DNA from: Bacillus canaveralius
GTDB taxonomy: Bacteria > Bacillota > Bacilli > Bacillales > Cytobacillaceae
Direction of reading: 5' to 3'
Assembly (NCBI RefSeq): GCF_002860125.1
Contig: NZ_PGVA01000058.1
Span: 1-46,077, forward strand
DNA length: 46,077 nt
Under the pieces are notes generated by a model. The model did no database searches and had not been told where the DNA came from. It worked only from the letters and a program-made list of their open reading frames with translations. How positions within the stretch are numbered: position 1 is the first letter of the stretch; each line of letters begins with the position of its first letter. Made by a program: the position numbers and the translations under genes. Of the stretch, positions 8,662-17,401 are shown one piece after another.

Positions 8662-9270
8662 ATGAATGGGCAAATTCAAGAAAAAATCGAAAATATCTTT
8701 GAACGGCAAAAAGGGTTCGCAAAAACGAAGGATTTTATCAACGAAGGTATTAGCAATTATTATATTCGCAAGCTGGAAACTCAAGGAGACATCAATCGGA
8801 TAAAGCAAGGACTGTATCGGCACTCAAAATATGAGGGAGAGCAGCAAGATGAAATTGTAGAGGTCTCAAAAATAATTCCTAAAGGTGTAATATGCCTTCT
8901 CTCCGCGCTAGCTTACCATGATTTAACTACATACAATCCGTGGGAATATCAGGTTGCCATTTACAGAGGGGCTAAAAAGCCGACTTTGCCAAACTATCCA
9001 CCAATTAAGATAATTTATTTTTCTGAAACACAATATCAATATGGGATTGATGAGATCGAGATAGATGGGAATAAAGTCAAAATATATAATCGAGAAAAAA
9101 CGATTTGTGACATTATCCGTTATCGGAAGAAAATCGGTATTGATATCATGAAGGAAGGTTTACGAAATTACCTACAAAGACCAGAAAAGAACCTAACAAA
9201 ACTTGTCGACTGTGCAGAAAAACTGCGAATCAAAACGGTTCTTCTAAAGTATCTAGAGGTGCTTTTGTGA
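8662..9270 (+). CDS. Type IV toxin-antitoxin antitoxin, AbiEi family
   Basis: 202 residues. The N-terminal winged helix (about 5-70, FAKTKDFINEGISNYYIRKL followed by KQGLYR) binds DNA; residues about 75-200 form the AbiEi antitoxin region with CLLSALAYHDL near 74-84 and NREKTICDIIRYR near 141-153. In AbiE systems this protein neutralises a nucleotidyltransferase toxin and represses its own operon. AAAGGGATGAG precedes the ATG. The stop codon overlaps the ATG of the toxin remnant (TGATG), the usual coupled arrangement. The toxin partner is truncated, so this antitoxin is probably an orphan. Confidence 0.88.
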   Translation: MNGQIQEKIENIFERQKGFAKTKDFINEGISNYYIRKLETQGDINRIKQGLYRHSKYEGEQQDEIVEVSKIIPKGVICLLSALAYHDLTTYNPWEYQVAIYRGAKKPTLPNYPPIKIIYFSETQYQYGIDEIEIDGNKVKIYNREKTICDIIRYRKKIGIDIMKEGLRNYLQRPEKNLTKLVDCAEKLRIKTVLLKYLEVLL

Positions 9271-9437
9271 TGAGTGAGATAAAAAGTATTCCTGCTTCTG
9301 TTGCGGAACGATTAAAAAATGTGGCCAAACAGAGTGGTGAGGCGTTTGATCTCGTATTACTTCTATATTTTCAGGAGCGGTTCTTGTATCGGTTATCAAT
9401 TTCGGAATATAGGGACAAAATTCCTAATTTTTTTTAA
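9270..9437 (+). pseudogene. Truncated AbiEii nucleotidyltransferase toxin
   Basis: Only 55 codons remain. The text SVAERLKNVAKQSGEAFDLV followed by LLLYFQERFLYRLSISEYRD is the typical N-terminus of AbiEii toxins, which run to roughly 270-300 residues. The frame then reads KIPNFF and stops where intact family members continue F-(I/V)-L-K-G-G. Reading one base later gives KFLIFF, so a +1 insertion in the AAAA run at 9417-9420 is likely; beyond it no AbiEii sequence, including the catalytic nucleotidyltransferase motif, can be found. The toxin is therefore dead. Confidence 0.8.
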
Positions 9438-9583
9438 AATAATTTTGCTGGCTATATTCATTGAGGTAAATTTGGGAGTGTAGCGATAGACATGGAACAG
9501 AACCGTATAAAAATTTTTTTCGAATCCTAAGGTGACTGGGGAATTCTGTCATTGTTTATGGCGTGTAAGATTGCGTTTAGTTG

Positions 9584-9610
9584 TAAAAAAATCCTTACCC
9601 AATGAAGGAT
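9584..9610 (-). terminator. Terminator of hsp20 (possibly bidirectional)
   Basis: ATCCTT (9591-9596) pairs with AAGGAT (9605-9610). On the minus strand it is followed by TTTTTTT; on the plus strand a T-run follows after a few bases. Confidence 0.6.
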
Positions 9611-9655
9611 AAGTATTTTTTTATCAGGTAACAAACGCACTAACCATATTATTCA

Positions 9656-10099
9656 TTAATGAAACTCAACATCAATTCTTCTCCTGTTATCAGCCTGCAA
9701 CTTCGGCATATGGATTTCCAGAACGCCATTTCTATATGTCGCTCTCACACCGTCTTCAGAAACGGGGCTTGGCAAGGTAACAGAACGTTGAAAACGGCCA
9801 ACAAAGCGTTCTCTTCTGTGCATATTTTCTTCTTTTAACTCATTCACTCTGTGAACAGTCCCGCTAATCGTAAGCATGTTATTGTCAATGTTGATATTCA
9901 CATCTTCCTTCTTTTCCAAGCCTGGAATATCACAAGTGGCTACAACTTCATTTTCTGTTTCATGAATATCAATGTTTGGCGAGCCAAAATTCTGGCCAAA
10001 TCCAGTTCTTATCGTAGGAAAATCAGAAGTGAAAAAACGGTCTAACTCTCTTCTAACGTTTTCAAGATGGCGAAATGGTTCAAAAGGGGTCAATGACAA
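9656..10099 (-). CDS. Small heat shock protein, Hsp20/alpha-crystallin family
   Basis: 147 residues. An ATP-independent holdase that keeps unfolding proteins soluble. The alpha-crystallin domain runs from about residue 42 (PNIDIHETENEVVATCDIPG) to 140, with the hallmark A-x-x-x-x-G-V-L-E-I segment (ATYRNGVLEIHMPK) near 120-133. The N-terminal arm (PFRHLENVRRELDRFF) is typical. AGGAGGTAACC precedes the ATG. It is transcribed divergently from htpG, but the CIRCE element lies on the htpG side, about 160 bp from this start, and no clear promoter for hsp20 was found. Confidence 0.92.
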   Translation of the reverse strand: MSLTPFEPFRHLENVRRELDRFFTSDFPTIRTGFGQNFGSPNIDIHETENEVVATCDIPGLEKKEDVNINIDNNMLTISGTVHRVNELKEENMHRRERFVGRFQRSVTLPSPVSEDGVRATYRNGVLEIHMPKLQADNRRRIDVEFH

Positions 10100-10219
10100 T
10101 GTGGTTACCTCCTGTAAGTTAAATTTGTTAGGATTATTTTACCTAAATAACTTATCGTTATTCATAAGTAGAGCAACCAAAAAAAGAAAAAAAGAAAATC
10201 GACTCGAAACAACTAAATA

Positions 10220-10248
10220 TTGACACAAGCTACAGTGTATGTTATTTA
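10220..10248 (+). promoter_or_regulatory. SigA-type promoter of htpG
   Basis: -35 TTGACA (10220-10225), 17-bp spacer, weak -10 TATTTA (10243-10248). The CIRCE element follows at the expected start of transcription. Confidence 0.6.
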
Positions 10249-10256
10249 AATAGTGG

Positions 10257-10283
10257 TTAGCACTTAAGGAGATAGAGTGCTAA
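10257..10283. promoter_or_regulatory. CIRCE element (HrcA operator)
   Basis: TTAGCACTT-N9-GAGTGCTAA, one mismatch from the consensus TTAGCACTC-N9-GAGTGCTAA with the exact 9-bp spacer. It sits just downstream of the htpG promoter, which implies repression of htpG by HrcA. Confidence 0.92.
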
Positions 10284-10359
10284 TAATGTAAATTCCTATT
10301 TTTGCAGACTTCTTTATAATCATTAAATGGCACTATACATATTGAAAGGAGAAACTTTA

Positions 10360-12240
10360 ATGGCAAAAAAGCAGTTTAAAGCAGAATCTAAAAGACTATT
10401 AGAAATGATGATTAACTCTATTTATTCTCAGCGGGAGGTTTTTTTACGAGAGTTAATTTCCAATGCCAGTGATGCAATCGATAAAATCTATTACAAAGCC
10501 TTAACCGATGATACTTTAAGTTTTAATAAAGACAGCTATTACATACAAGTCATACCAGATAAAGCAAATAGAACCCTAACAATCATCGATACTGGTATTG
10601 GAATGACAAAAGAAGAACTGGAGAACAACCTTGGAACCATTGCCAGGAGTGGCTCTTTAGCATTTAAAAATGAAAACGAAGCGAAAGATGGGCATAATAT
10701 CATTGGCCAATTTGGTGTCGGGTTTTATGCGGCTTTCATGGTTGCTGATGTGGTTACTGTTATCAGTAAGGCTTTAGGCAGCGATGAAGCTTACAAGTGG
10801 GAATCTAAAGGTACAGATGGATACACGATCGTTCCAAATGAAAAACAGTCCATTGGCACTGAGATTATTCTGGAAATCAAAGCGAACACAGAAGAAGAGA
10901 ATTATGATCAGTACTTAGAAGAGTATCAATTAAGACAGACCATCAAAAAATACTCTGACTTTATTCGCTATCCAATCAAAATGGATGTTACTGGTAAGAG
11001 GCCGAAAAAGGGCAGCGAGACTGAATTAGAAGATTATACAGAAGAACAGGTTATCAACAGCATGGTTCCGATTTGGAGAAAGAATAAAACTGAGCTTACT
11101 CCTGAAGATTATGAGAATTTTTATACGGAAAAACATTACGGGTTTGACAAGCCGATCAAGCACATCCATATCAATGTCGATGGTGCCGTCAGGTATAATG
11201 CGATATTATATATTCCGGAAAAAATACCGTTTGACTACTATTCAAAGGAATATGAAAAGGGTGTCGAATTATATTCTAACGGTGTGTTGATCATGAACAA
11301 GTGCGGCGACTTGCTTCCTGATTATTTTAGCTTCGTTAAAGGAATGGTTGATTCTGAAGATTTATCCCTTAACATATCGAGAGAGATGCTGCAGCAGGAT
11401 CGTCAATTGAAGCTGATCGCAAAAAATATCAACAAGAAAATCAAAAGCGAACTGCAAAGCTTATTGAAGAATGATAGAGAGAAGTATGATGAATTTTATA
11501 AATCATTTGGCCGGCAGTTAAAATACGGGGTTTATAGTGATTTCGGAGCCAACAAAGAAGATTTGCAGGACCTGTTAATGTTTTACTCATCGAAAGAGAA
11601 GAAGCTGGTCACGCTGGATGAGTATGTTTCCAGAATGCCGGAGGACCAGAAATATATTTATTATGCTTCAGGCGAATCGTATGAAAGAATTGAAAAGCTG
11701 CCACAGACAGAGCTGGTATCTGAAAAGGGCTATGAAATACTATACTTTACCGAAGATATCGATGAGTTTGCCATCAAAATGTTGATGACATATAAGGATA
11801 AGGAATTTAAATCTGTTTCCAGCGGTGACTTAGGGATTGAAGCAGAAGAAAATCAAGATAATGCCAGCTCAGACGACAATGAAAACAAAGACCTCTTCGA
11901 CTACATGAAAAATATTTTATCCGGGAAAGTGGAGGATGTCAGGGTCTCCAAAAGATTGAGGTCTCATCCAGTGTGTTTATCAACTGATGGTGAAGTGACG
12001 ATTGAAATGGAAAAAATACTGAACACCATGCCTGATAGCCAAAATGTCAAAGCGGAAAAGGTGTTGGAGATTAATCCAAATCATGAGGTATTCAACTCCT
12101 TAAAAGAAGCATTTGAAACCGATAAAGAGAAATTGAATTTATACACAAACTTGCTGTACAATCAGGCACTTCTGATTGAAGGGTTGCCAATCAATGATCC
12201 AGTAGAGTTTACAAATGATATTTGCAAAATAATGGTATAA
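10360..12240 (+). CDS. htpG: Molecular chaperone HtpG (bacterial Hsp90)
   Basis: 626 residues, the length of B. subtilis HtpG. A dimeric ATP-dependent chaperone. The N-terminal GHKL ATPase carries [13 protein letters not shown] (about 30-42), IIDTGIGMT (about 78-86), and the lid and P-loop region [15 protein letters not shown] (about 115-130); the middle domain has NISREMLQ with its conserved arginine; the C-terminal dimerisation domain follows after an acidic linker near 495-510. An upstream in-frame ATG 33 bp earlier exists, but AAAGGAGAAAC lies directly before the ATG chosen here, and [14 protein letters not shown] is the family start. It is under a CIRCE element, whereas B. subtilis htpG is not an HrcA target. 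Confidence 0.95.
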   Translation: MAKKQFKAESKRLLEMMINSIYSQREVFLRELISNASDAIDKIYYKALTDDTLSFNKDSYYIQVIPDKANRTLTIIDTGIGMTKEELENNLGTIARSGSLAFKNENEAKDGHNIIGQFGVGFYAAFMVADVVTVISKALGSDEAYKWESKGTDGYTIVPNEKQSIGTEIILEIKANTEEENYDQYLEEYQLRQTIKKYSDFIRYPIKMDVTGKRPKKGSETELEDYTEEQVINSMVPIWRKNKTELTPEDYENFYTEKHYGFDKPIKHIHINVDGAVRYNAILYIPEKIPFDYYSKEYEKGVELYSNGVLIMNKCGDLLPDYFSFVKGMVDSEDLSLNISREMLQQDRQLKLIAKNINKKIKSELQSLLKNDREKYDEFYKSFGRQLKYGVYSDFGANKEDLQDLLMFYSSKEKKLVTLDEYVSRMPEDQKYIYYASGESYERIEKLPQTELVSEKGYEILYFTEDIDEFAIKMLMTYKDKEFKSVSSGDLGIEAEENQDNASSDDNENKDLFDYMKNILSGKVEDVRVSKRLRSHPVCLSTDGEVTIEMEKILNTMPDSQNVKAEKVLEINPNHEVFNSLKEAFETDKEKLNLYTNLLYNQALLIEGLPINDPVEFTNDICKIMV

Positions 12241-12250
12241 AAGAGAGGTG

Positions 12251-12298
12251 CCTGACCCCGACCGCGTTAAAGCGCTGAAGGTCAGGTGCTTTTTTTTT
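12251..12298 (+). terminator. Terminator of htpG
   Basis: CCTGACC (12251-12257) pairs with GGTCAGG (12280-12286), followed after GTGC by nine T. Confidence 0.85.
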
Positions 12299-12491
12299 AT
12301 GTCAATTTTTCTATAAAAATCAGTCTATTCCCGAAAAAAGAAAATTTTAAACTCCTTCTTCTGCATCAGTTCCGAGACACGAAATTTGTCAAAACAATAG
12401 GTAATCGTTTCTATTAACACGACCAGTAATGAATATTAAACTAGTATTGTACGTTACTTAGAGTGTCTAAATAATTAAATGGAGGGATTCG

Positions 12492-13556
12492 ATGAGTATC
12501 AAGAAAAAGGTTTTAAGTGTTTCTTTATCCGGCTTAATGGCATTGGGTGCTGTTACTGCAATTGGACTTCCAACGGGCGCGGTTGGCAATGGACCAAGTG
12601 CCGGCAATGGTTCCATCCAGACTTCTATTCTACATACGTACGCAAGCATGGTTGACTATCTCAAAACTCAGGATGAAAAACAAGGAGCAATGGAGCTCGA
12701 AGTGATTGGGCAGACAGTGAAAGGCCGTGATATTTACATGGCGAAGTACATCTCCAATCCTGAAAATCCTACTATTCTCTTTTTAACTCAGCAGCACGGG
12801 AATGAACAGCTAACGACTGAAGGTGCACTTGAATTTATTAAGCACTTGGGAACGAATAAAACCAAGGGTGTCCTCGATAATGTAAACGTTCTGATCATTC
12901 CAATGCTGAATGCCGATGGCGCGATGGGCGATGTGAATTTCTCCCTTGATGAATACCATGCAGACGGTGATCGCCATCTTACCCGCTACAATGCGAACAA
13001 TGTGGACTTAAACCGTGAGCATGATAAAACTACAACGGCAATGCAACCGGAAGTACGGGTCCTTCATGAAAATGTTTTTCAACAATACAACATTGATTAT
13101 ATGATCGATTTGCACCATCAAGGTACACTAAGTGAAACAGAAGGCGAGCTTGTTTCGGGATCTATTCTCTATCCGACAAATTCGAGAGTAAAACCTGAAG
13201 TTTTAGAAGGCTCAAAAAAACTTGGTGCAGTGGTCTATCATGAGCTAGAGAACACGGGCTGGGGACATATTGGCAAATATAACGGAGGCTCCGGTGAAAA
13301 TATCGGCCGTAATGGTGCAGCTGTTCGCTATGATATCGCAACGCTTTTGTTTGAAATGCGCGGGATGTCTGATCACTACATTGAATCCTACGCTCTTGGA
13401 CAAAAGAGCAATGGCTACTTAATTAAGCAGACCATCTTAACATTGGATGCGACGGTTAAAGCTATTGCCGATGGATCAATCGAAACAGCTGATACAAGCT
13501 TTTGGGATACCCTGCCGACACAAACGAGCAGATCAGGTGAAGAAGCGGACGAATAA
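12492..13556 (+). CDS. Secreted M14-family zinc carboxypeptidase
   Basis: 354 residues. An N-terminal signal peptide (KKK then a hydrophobic stretch, about 1-30) sends it out of the cell. The zinc site follows the M14 pattern: His102 and Glu105 in QHGNEQ, His208 in IDLHHQG. Arg175 in NREHD fits the substrate-binding position and Glu288 in LFEMRGM the general base. It should remove C-terminal residues from peptides, possibly cell-wall peptides. GGAGGGATTCG precedes the ATG, and its own terminator follows. The preceding 250 bp hold the htpG terminator and no gene. Confidence 0.88.
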   Translation: MSIKKKVLSVSLSGLMALGAVTAIGLPTGAVGNGPSAGNGSIQTSILHTYASMVDYLKTQDEKQGAMELEVIGQTVKGRDIYMAKYISNPENPTILFLTQQHGNEQLTTEGALEFIKHLGTNKTKGVLDNVNVLIIPMLNADGAMGDVNFSLDEYHADGDRHLTRYNANNVDLNREHDKTTTAMQPEVRVLHENVFQQYNIDYMIDLHHQGTLSETEGELVSGSILYPTNSRVKPEVLEGSKKLGAVVYHELENTGWGHIGKYNGGSGENIGRNGAAVRYDIATLLFEMRGMSDHYIESYALGQKSNGYLIKQTILTLDATVKAIADGSIETADTSFWDTLPTQTSRSGEEADE

Positions 13557-13610
13557 AAAATGCCCGTCAATGCCTGTTTATTCATATAACCAAAATCAAG
13601 ATACAAATGG

Positions 13611-13640
13611 CCTGCCGGAGAAAGTACCGGCAGGTCTTTT
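13611..13640 (+). terminator. Terminator after the M14 carboxypeptidase
   Basis: CCTGCCGG (13611-13618) pairs perfectly with CCGGCAGG (13627-13634), followed by TCTTTT. The remaining bases to 13862 contain only short shadow frames. Confidence 0.85.
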
Positions 13641-13862
13641 GCTCTGTTTTACGAACTCAAAAACTGACACTCGCATATATTCCAGCAGACCATCATTTAA
13701 ATCCGGCAGGGCATTTTTTTAAATCTATCCAATCTGGAACAAGCGGCGCCAGCTTCATAGCCAAAATAACTACAACTCTTCTAATCAGCTATGCCCACTT
13801 TGAGTTTCGCCAGTTACTTCTGTAAAATAAATTTTATAAAAACACTTGAAAAAGGAGCTTAA

Positions 13863-14978
13863 ATGAACGAATTTATTGTAATTGGTGCGGGGGTTTTGGG
13901 TGCGTCGACAGCGTACCATTTAGCCAAAGCAGGCGGAAACGTGACTGTAGTCGACCGGCACGATCCTGGCCAGGCGACAGATGCAGCTGCTGGCATCATT
14001 TGTCCATGGTTGACCCAGCGGCGCAACAAGGCGTGGTATGCACTCGCTAAAGCTGGAGCGGCGCATTATTCATCACTTATTGCACAGCTTGAAGAGGAAG
14101 AAGAAACGAAAACGGGTTACAAGCAAGTCGGAGCGATTAGTCTTGGTACGGCTGCCGGCAAGCTCAAAAATATCGAGGAGAGAGCGGCTAACAGACGTGA
14201 AGATGCCCCTGAAATCGGCGCTATTCGTCAGCTGACACCGATGGAAACAACAGCTATGTTCCCGCCTTTATCCAGTGACTACGGATCAGTTTATATTAGC
14301 GGCGCGGCGCGTGTCGATGGACGTGCATTGCGGCAAGCTCTTGTGAATGCGGCGAAAAAGCAAGGTGCCAAGTTTATACACGGCTCGGCCCAACTGGAGC
14401 ATACAGGCAGCATAGTGACGGGCGTAAAGGTTGAGGATACACGGTACAGAGCTGAGTGTGTGATTGTGGCGGCTGGTGCATGGGCGAATCAGCTTTTAGC
14501 ACCTCTCGGCCTTAACCTGTTAATCACATCGCAAAAAGCACAAATTGTTCATCTTCACCTCGAAGACGCGCAAACTGGCGAGTGGCCAGTCGTCATGCCT
14601 CCGAATAATCAATATATTCTCGCCTTTGATGAGGGCCGTGTCGTGATTGGGGCTACACATGAAGATGATATGCAGTTTGATCGCCGTGTGACAGCAGGCG
14701 GCTTACATGAGGTCCTCGATAAAGGTTTAGCCGTTGCACCGGGGTTGTCCAACGCTACGTTCGTTGAATCCCGTGTCGGGTTTCGCCCTTTCACACCGGA
14801 CTTTCTGCCGATTATCGGAGAAGTACCTGGTTACAAAGGCCTTCTTCTTGCGAATGGGCTCGGCGCTTCAGGATTAACCGTTGGACCGTTTCTTGGCTCC
14901 CAGCTTGCCAAATTAGCCCTCGGACAATCGGTCGATATAGACCTCACTTTGTATAATGTGGCAGGGGCTATTGGCTGA
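13863..14978 (+). CDS. FAD-dependent amino-acid-oxidase-like oxidoreductase (DAO family)
   Basis: 371 residues, cytoplasmic. The FAD-binding motif GAGVLG is at residues 8-13, with the acidic strand end VVDRHDPG near 29-36. The DAO fold continues with DAAAGIICPW near 40-49, AAGAWANQLL near 199-208, and the C-terminal FAD signature GFRPFTPDFLPIIGEVPG near 302-319. Relatives oxidise glycine, sarcosine or D-amino acids to imino acids. It resembles B. subtilis YurR, whose substrate I do not know. AAAGGAGC precedes the ATG. It appears monocistronic, and its GC content is visibly higher than that of the flanking intergenic DNA. Confidence 0.85.
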   Translation: MNEFIVIGAGVLGASTAYHLAKAGGNVTVVDRHDPGQATDAAAGIICPWLTQRRNKAWYALAKAGAAHYSSLIAQLEEEEETKTGYKQVGAISLGTAAGKLKNIEERAANRREDAPEIGAIRQLTPMETTAMFPPLSSDYGSVYISGAARVDGRALRQALVNAAKKQGAKFIHGSAQLEHTGSIVTGVKVEDTRYRAECVIVAAGAWANQLLAPLGLNLLITSQKAQIVHLHLEDAQTGEWPVVMPPNNQYILAFDEGRVVIGATHEDDMQFDRRVTAGGLHEVLDKGLAVAPGLSNATFVESRVGFRPFTPDFLPIIGEVPGYKGLLLANGLGASGLTVGPFLGSQLAKLALGQSVDIDLTLYNVAGAIG

Positions 14979-15058
14979 TAAAAAACGATGTGACTTATTA
15001 AAATCGCTTTAAACACAATCATTCCACTGTCTATTGAGATATTTATCATTTTTTATTG

Positions 15059-15094
15059 TGCCCGTCACTCTTTTCTGTGATGGGCATTGTTTTT
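15059..15094 (+). terminator. Terminator after the DAO-family gene
   Basis: TGCCCGTCAC pairs with GTGATGGGCA (one G-T pair), followed by TTGTTTTT. Confidence 0.8.
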
Positions 15095-15186
15095 AAAAAG
15101 AATTATAAATAAATCTGTTCATCTTGGGTATACAACTTATAAATAATACAGTCAGTTACTTCACGAATGGACAGGAGAGGAATAAT

Positions 15187-16029
15187 GTGCGATGGAAAGG
15201 CAGACGAGGAAGCTCAAACGTTGAAGACCGACGGGGCATGGGAGGTAAAACGCTTGTCGGAGGCGGGATTGGCGGTATCGTGATCCTCTTGATTGTGACA
15301 CTGCTAGGCGGTGATCCAGGAGCCATTTTGAACAATATCGGGATAACCGGTTCAGACACAACCACCCCATACGAGGAAACGAAACAGGAGGAAGAGCTTG
15401 CGGATTTCGTATCTGTCGTTCTTGCGGATACAGAGGAAGTGTGGACCGAGCAGTTCAGGCAACAAGGCCTCGTTTACGAGGAGCCGACCCTCGTCTTGTA
15501 CACGGACAGTGTCCAGTCCGCCTGCGGAGCAGCTGGTTCATCGGTTGGGCCATTTTATTGTCCGGGTGACCAGAAGCTGTACATCGATTTGAGCTTTTAT
15601 GATGAACTTCAAAAAAGATTTGATGCTCCCGGGGATTTTGCGATGGCCTATGTGATTGCTCATGAAGTGGGACACCACGTACAGACGCTTCTTGGAACGA
15701 CTGACGAGATCATGCCTCTACGTGAACAACTCAGTGAAACAGAGTTCAATAAGTATCAAGTTCGCTTTGAATTGCAAGCAGACTATTATGCTGGCGTGTG
15801 GGCACATCATGCGCAGGGAATGGATTTACTGGAGGAGGGTGACCTTGAAGAGGCTTTGAATGCAGCAAGCGCTGTTGGTGATGACAGCATCCAAAAACAG
15901 TCTCAGGGCTATGTTGTACCCGAGAGCTTCACGCATGGCACTTCCAAACAGAGGAAGCGTTGGTTTTACAAAGGGTTTGAATCCGGAAGCATCGACGGAG
16001 GAGATACCTTTAATGCAAGCGATCTATAA
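15187..16029 (+). CDS. YpfJ-type neutral zinc metallopeptidase
   Basis: 280 residues. It starts at a GTG: GGAGAGGAATAAT lies just before it and MRWKGRRGSSNVEDRRG is the standard family start; the ATG 63 bp upstream lacks such support. A glycine-rich transmembrane segment (about 22-41) follows a positively charged N-terminus, so the catalytic domain probably lies outside the membrane. HExxH is at 159-163 (AHEVGHH), and a downstream ELQADYYAG supplies the likely third ligand. Cys113 and Cys125 flank a loop and may form a disulfide. The family (KPN_02809/YpfJ) has no firm substrate. It is followed after 83 bp by the YjlB-type cupin. Confidence 0.88.
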   Translation: MRWKGRRGSSNVEDRRGMGGKTLVGGGIGGIVILLIVTLLGGDPGAILNNIGITGSDTTTPYEETKQEEELADFVSVVLADTEEVWTEQFRQQGLVYEEPTLVLYTDSVQSACGAAGSSVGPFYCPGDQKLYIDLSFYDELQKRFDAPGDFAMAYVIAHEVGHHVQTLLGTTDEIMPLREQLSETEFNKYQVRFELQADYYAGVWAHHAQGMDLLEEGDLEEALNAASAVGDDSIQKQSQGYVVPESFTHGTSKQRKRWFYKGFESGSIDGGDTFNASDL

Positions 16030-16112
16030 GGTTGTTATGAGCCGATTCACAACGACTGTTGTATCTTAATTGGATGAGTGATAGAGACTTGTCAGTAGAA
16101 AGGAGAAGTCGT

Positions 16113-16613
16113 ATGCAAACACAAGTAAGATCATTCATACTGAAGGACGATGGAGAAATTCCAAATAACCCGGAGCTGCCTGTTATTGTGTATGAGGGCA
16201 TTTTCCGTGATAACCCGAATGGGATTGAAGCTACTTTCAACCGTTATAATTGGTCGGGCAATTGGACAGGTGGTGTTTACGATTACCATCATTACCATAG
16301 CAATACGCATGAAGTATTGGGCGTAAAAACTGGAAAAGCAACGATTCTTGTCGGGGGTGATCAAGGAGAGCGCCTGGAGTTGAACGCCGGTGATGTTGTT
16401 GTGCTTCCGGCCGGGACAGGCCATAAGAAGATTGAGAGCAGTGACGATTTCGAAGTTGTTGGTGCCTATCCGGCCGGGGCTGGCTACGATTTGAGACAAA
16501 GGGATCCCGGACTGCGTGCACAGTCGCTCGCTGAAATCCGCAATGTCCCTGTTCCCGAAACCGACCCGGTGTATGGGGATAGTGGCCCCTTACTTGAAAA
16601 ATGGAACAAATAG
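16113..16613 (+). CDS. yjlB: Cupin-domain protein (YjlB-like)
   Basis: 166 residues. The start is set by AAAGGAGAAGTCGT; an upstream in-frame ATG has no such site. A single cupin barrel: HHYHSNTHEVLGV (about 59-71) gives metal ligands including His66 and Glu67, and PAGTGHKK (about 99-106) gives His104. The C-terminus (VPVPETDPVYG followed by PLLEKWNK) matches B. subtilis YjlB as I recall it. Enzymatic role unknown. It may be co-transcribed with the upstream metalloprotease, as no terminator separates them; a strong hairpin follows. Confidence 0.82.
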   Translation: MQTQVRSFILKDDGEIPNNPELPVIVYEGIFRDNPNGIEATFNRYNWSGNWTGGVYDYHHYHSNTHEVLGVKTGKATILVGGDQGERLELNAGDVVVLPAGTGHKKIESSDDFEVVGAYPAGAGYDLRQRDPGLRAQSLAEIRNVPVPETDPVYGDSGPLLEKWNK

Positions 16614-16653
16614 GACGGCTTGAATAAACCGAATGATTGTTACGAAAAAACTA

Positions 16654-16686
16654 GGGGTGCCCCAATGTTGGGACACCCTTTTGCTT
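16654..16686. terminator. Bidirectional terminator between yjlB and the potD remnant
   Basis: GGGTG-CCCCAA pairs with TTGGG-ACACCC, followed by TTTTGCTT on the plus strand and TAGTTTTTT on the minus strand. Confidence 0.8.
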
Positions 16687-16708
16687 CTGATAAAACTATT
16701 AGAAAAAC

Positions 16709-17089
16709 TTATTTACGGTGCATTTTGAATTCAAGGAATAATTGGTTGTAATAAGCCAGGTTCTTTTTGCCGAGGTTTTCGTACACCTCCAGCTTTTTCG
16801 TTAACGCTGGCGGTGGATAGAACCGCGCATCGGTGACCATTTCTTTTGGCAAGTATTTGAGAGCTTCTTTGCTCGGCGTCGAATAGCTTACATATTCGGC
16901 ATTTTGTGCCGCAATCTCAGGGTCGAGCATGAAGTTGATAAACTGATGGGCAGCTTCGATTTTTGTCATCATCGCCTCGTTGGAATCGAAAGTTTCATAG
17001 ATTACTTTGATGCCTGTTTCTTTCTCAAAGCGATCGATTAACTCGGCATCAATATAATCGCCCCAGTTATAAACCGTCAACGTGTTGCC
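16709..17089 (-). pseudogene. potD: Internally deleted, 5'-truncated potD (polyamine-binding lipoprotein)
   Basis: The N-terminal part GNTLTVYNWGDYIDAELIDR and on to MMTKIE is the start of the mature spermidine/putrescine-binding protein; it is joined in frame to its C-terminal end, AHQFINFMLDPEIAAQNAEY and on to YNQLFLEFKMHRK. Roughly 200 residues between them are missing, and the signal peptide and lipobox are gone: upstream of GNT the frame soon meets a stop. No potABC genes are nearby. The remaining open frame could only start at a TTG without a ribosome binding site, so it is a remnant. Confidence 0.85.
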
Positions 17090-17309
17090 AATCCCTGCAG
17101 AATATCAAGGGATATTTATGGTTGCGCAGGTGCCCACCTTTGATGGATCCCAAGGTACTTTACTTGTCAATCAGGGGCCTAATGGAGATTACCTTGGTGG
17201 AAAAGTGCTGGCGAAATTCACCACAATAGATGACGGAGCTACATGGTTCTTCGCAAACTTGGTTGATCCGGATCATGTAATTGATCATAAAAGTGAAGAG
17301 GCTAACTAG
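17090..17309 (+). pseudogene. 3' fragment of an unrecognised gene
   Basis: A reading frame of about 70 codons (beginning EYQGIFMVAQVPTFDGSQG, ending DPDHVIDHKSEEAN) reads like real protein and is followed by a strong terminator, but it has no ribosome binding site or credible start. It begins exactly where the potD remnant ends, in the opposite direction. It looks like the C-terminal part of a longer, perhaps secreted, protein. I do not recognise the family. Confidence 0.5.
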
Positions 17310-17328
17310 TGGATATTAATCAAAGAAA

Positions 17329-17371
17329 AAGGATGTAAACCGCTTATTCGAGGCTTACATCCTTCTCTTTT
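17329..17371. terminator. Terminator between the gene fragment and phoX
   Basis: AAGGATGTAA (17329-17338) pairs perfectly with TTACATCCTT (17355-17364), followed by CTCTTTT. On the minus strand the stem is followed by TTTCTTTG, so it may serve phoX too. Confidence 0.8.
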
Positions 17372-17401
17372 AAACCTCCTTGGAATAACGCATATCAACA
17401 A

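Noticed and set aside
9438-9583. Continuation of the AbiEii toxin beyond the frameshift
   Set aside because: No frame gives recognisable nucleotidyltransferase motifs.
13447-13825. Overlapping plus-strand frames after the carboxypeptidase
   Set aside because: They overlap the gene end in another frame and cross a strong terminator; no start signals.
15126-15131. GGGTAT upstream of the YpfJ-like gene as a SigB -10
   Set aside because: No GTTTAA-like -35 lies 12-15 bp upstream.
17080-17104. Possible TTG start making the potD remnant a functional small protein
   Set aside because: No ribosome binding site, no signal peptide or lipobox, and the middle of the protein is missing.
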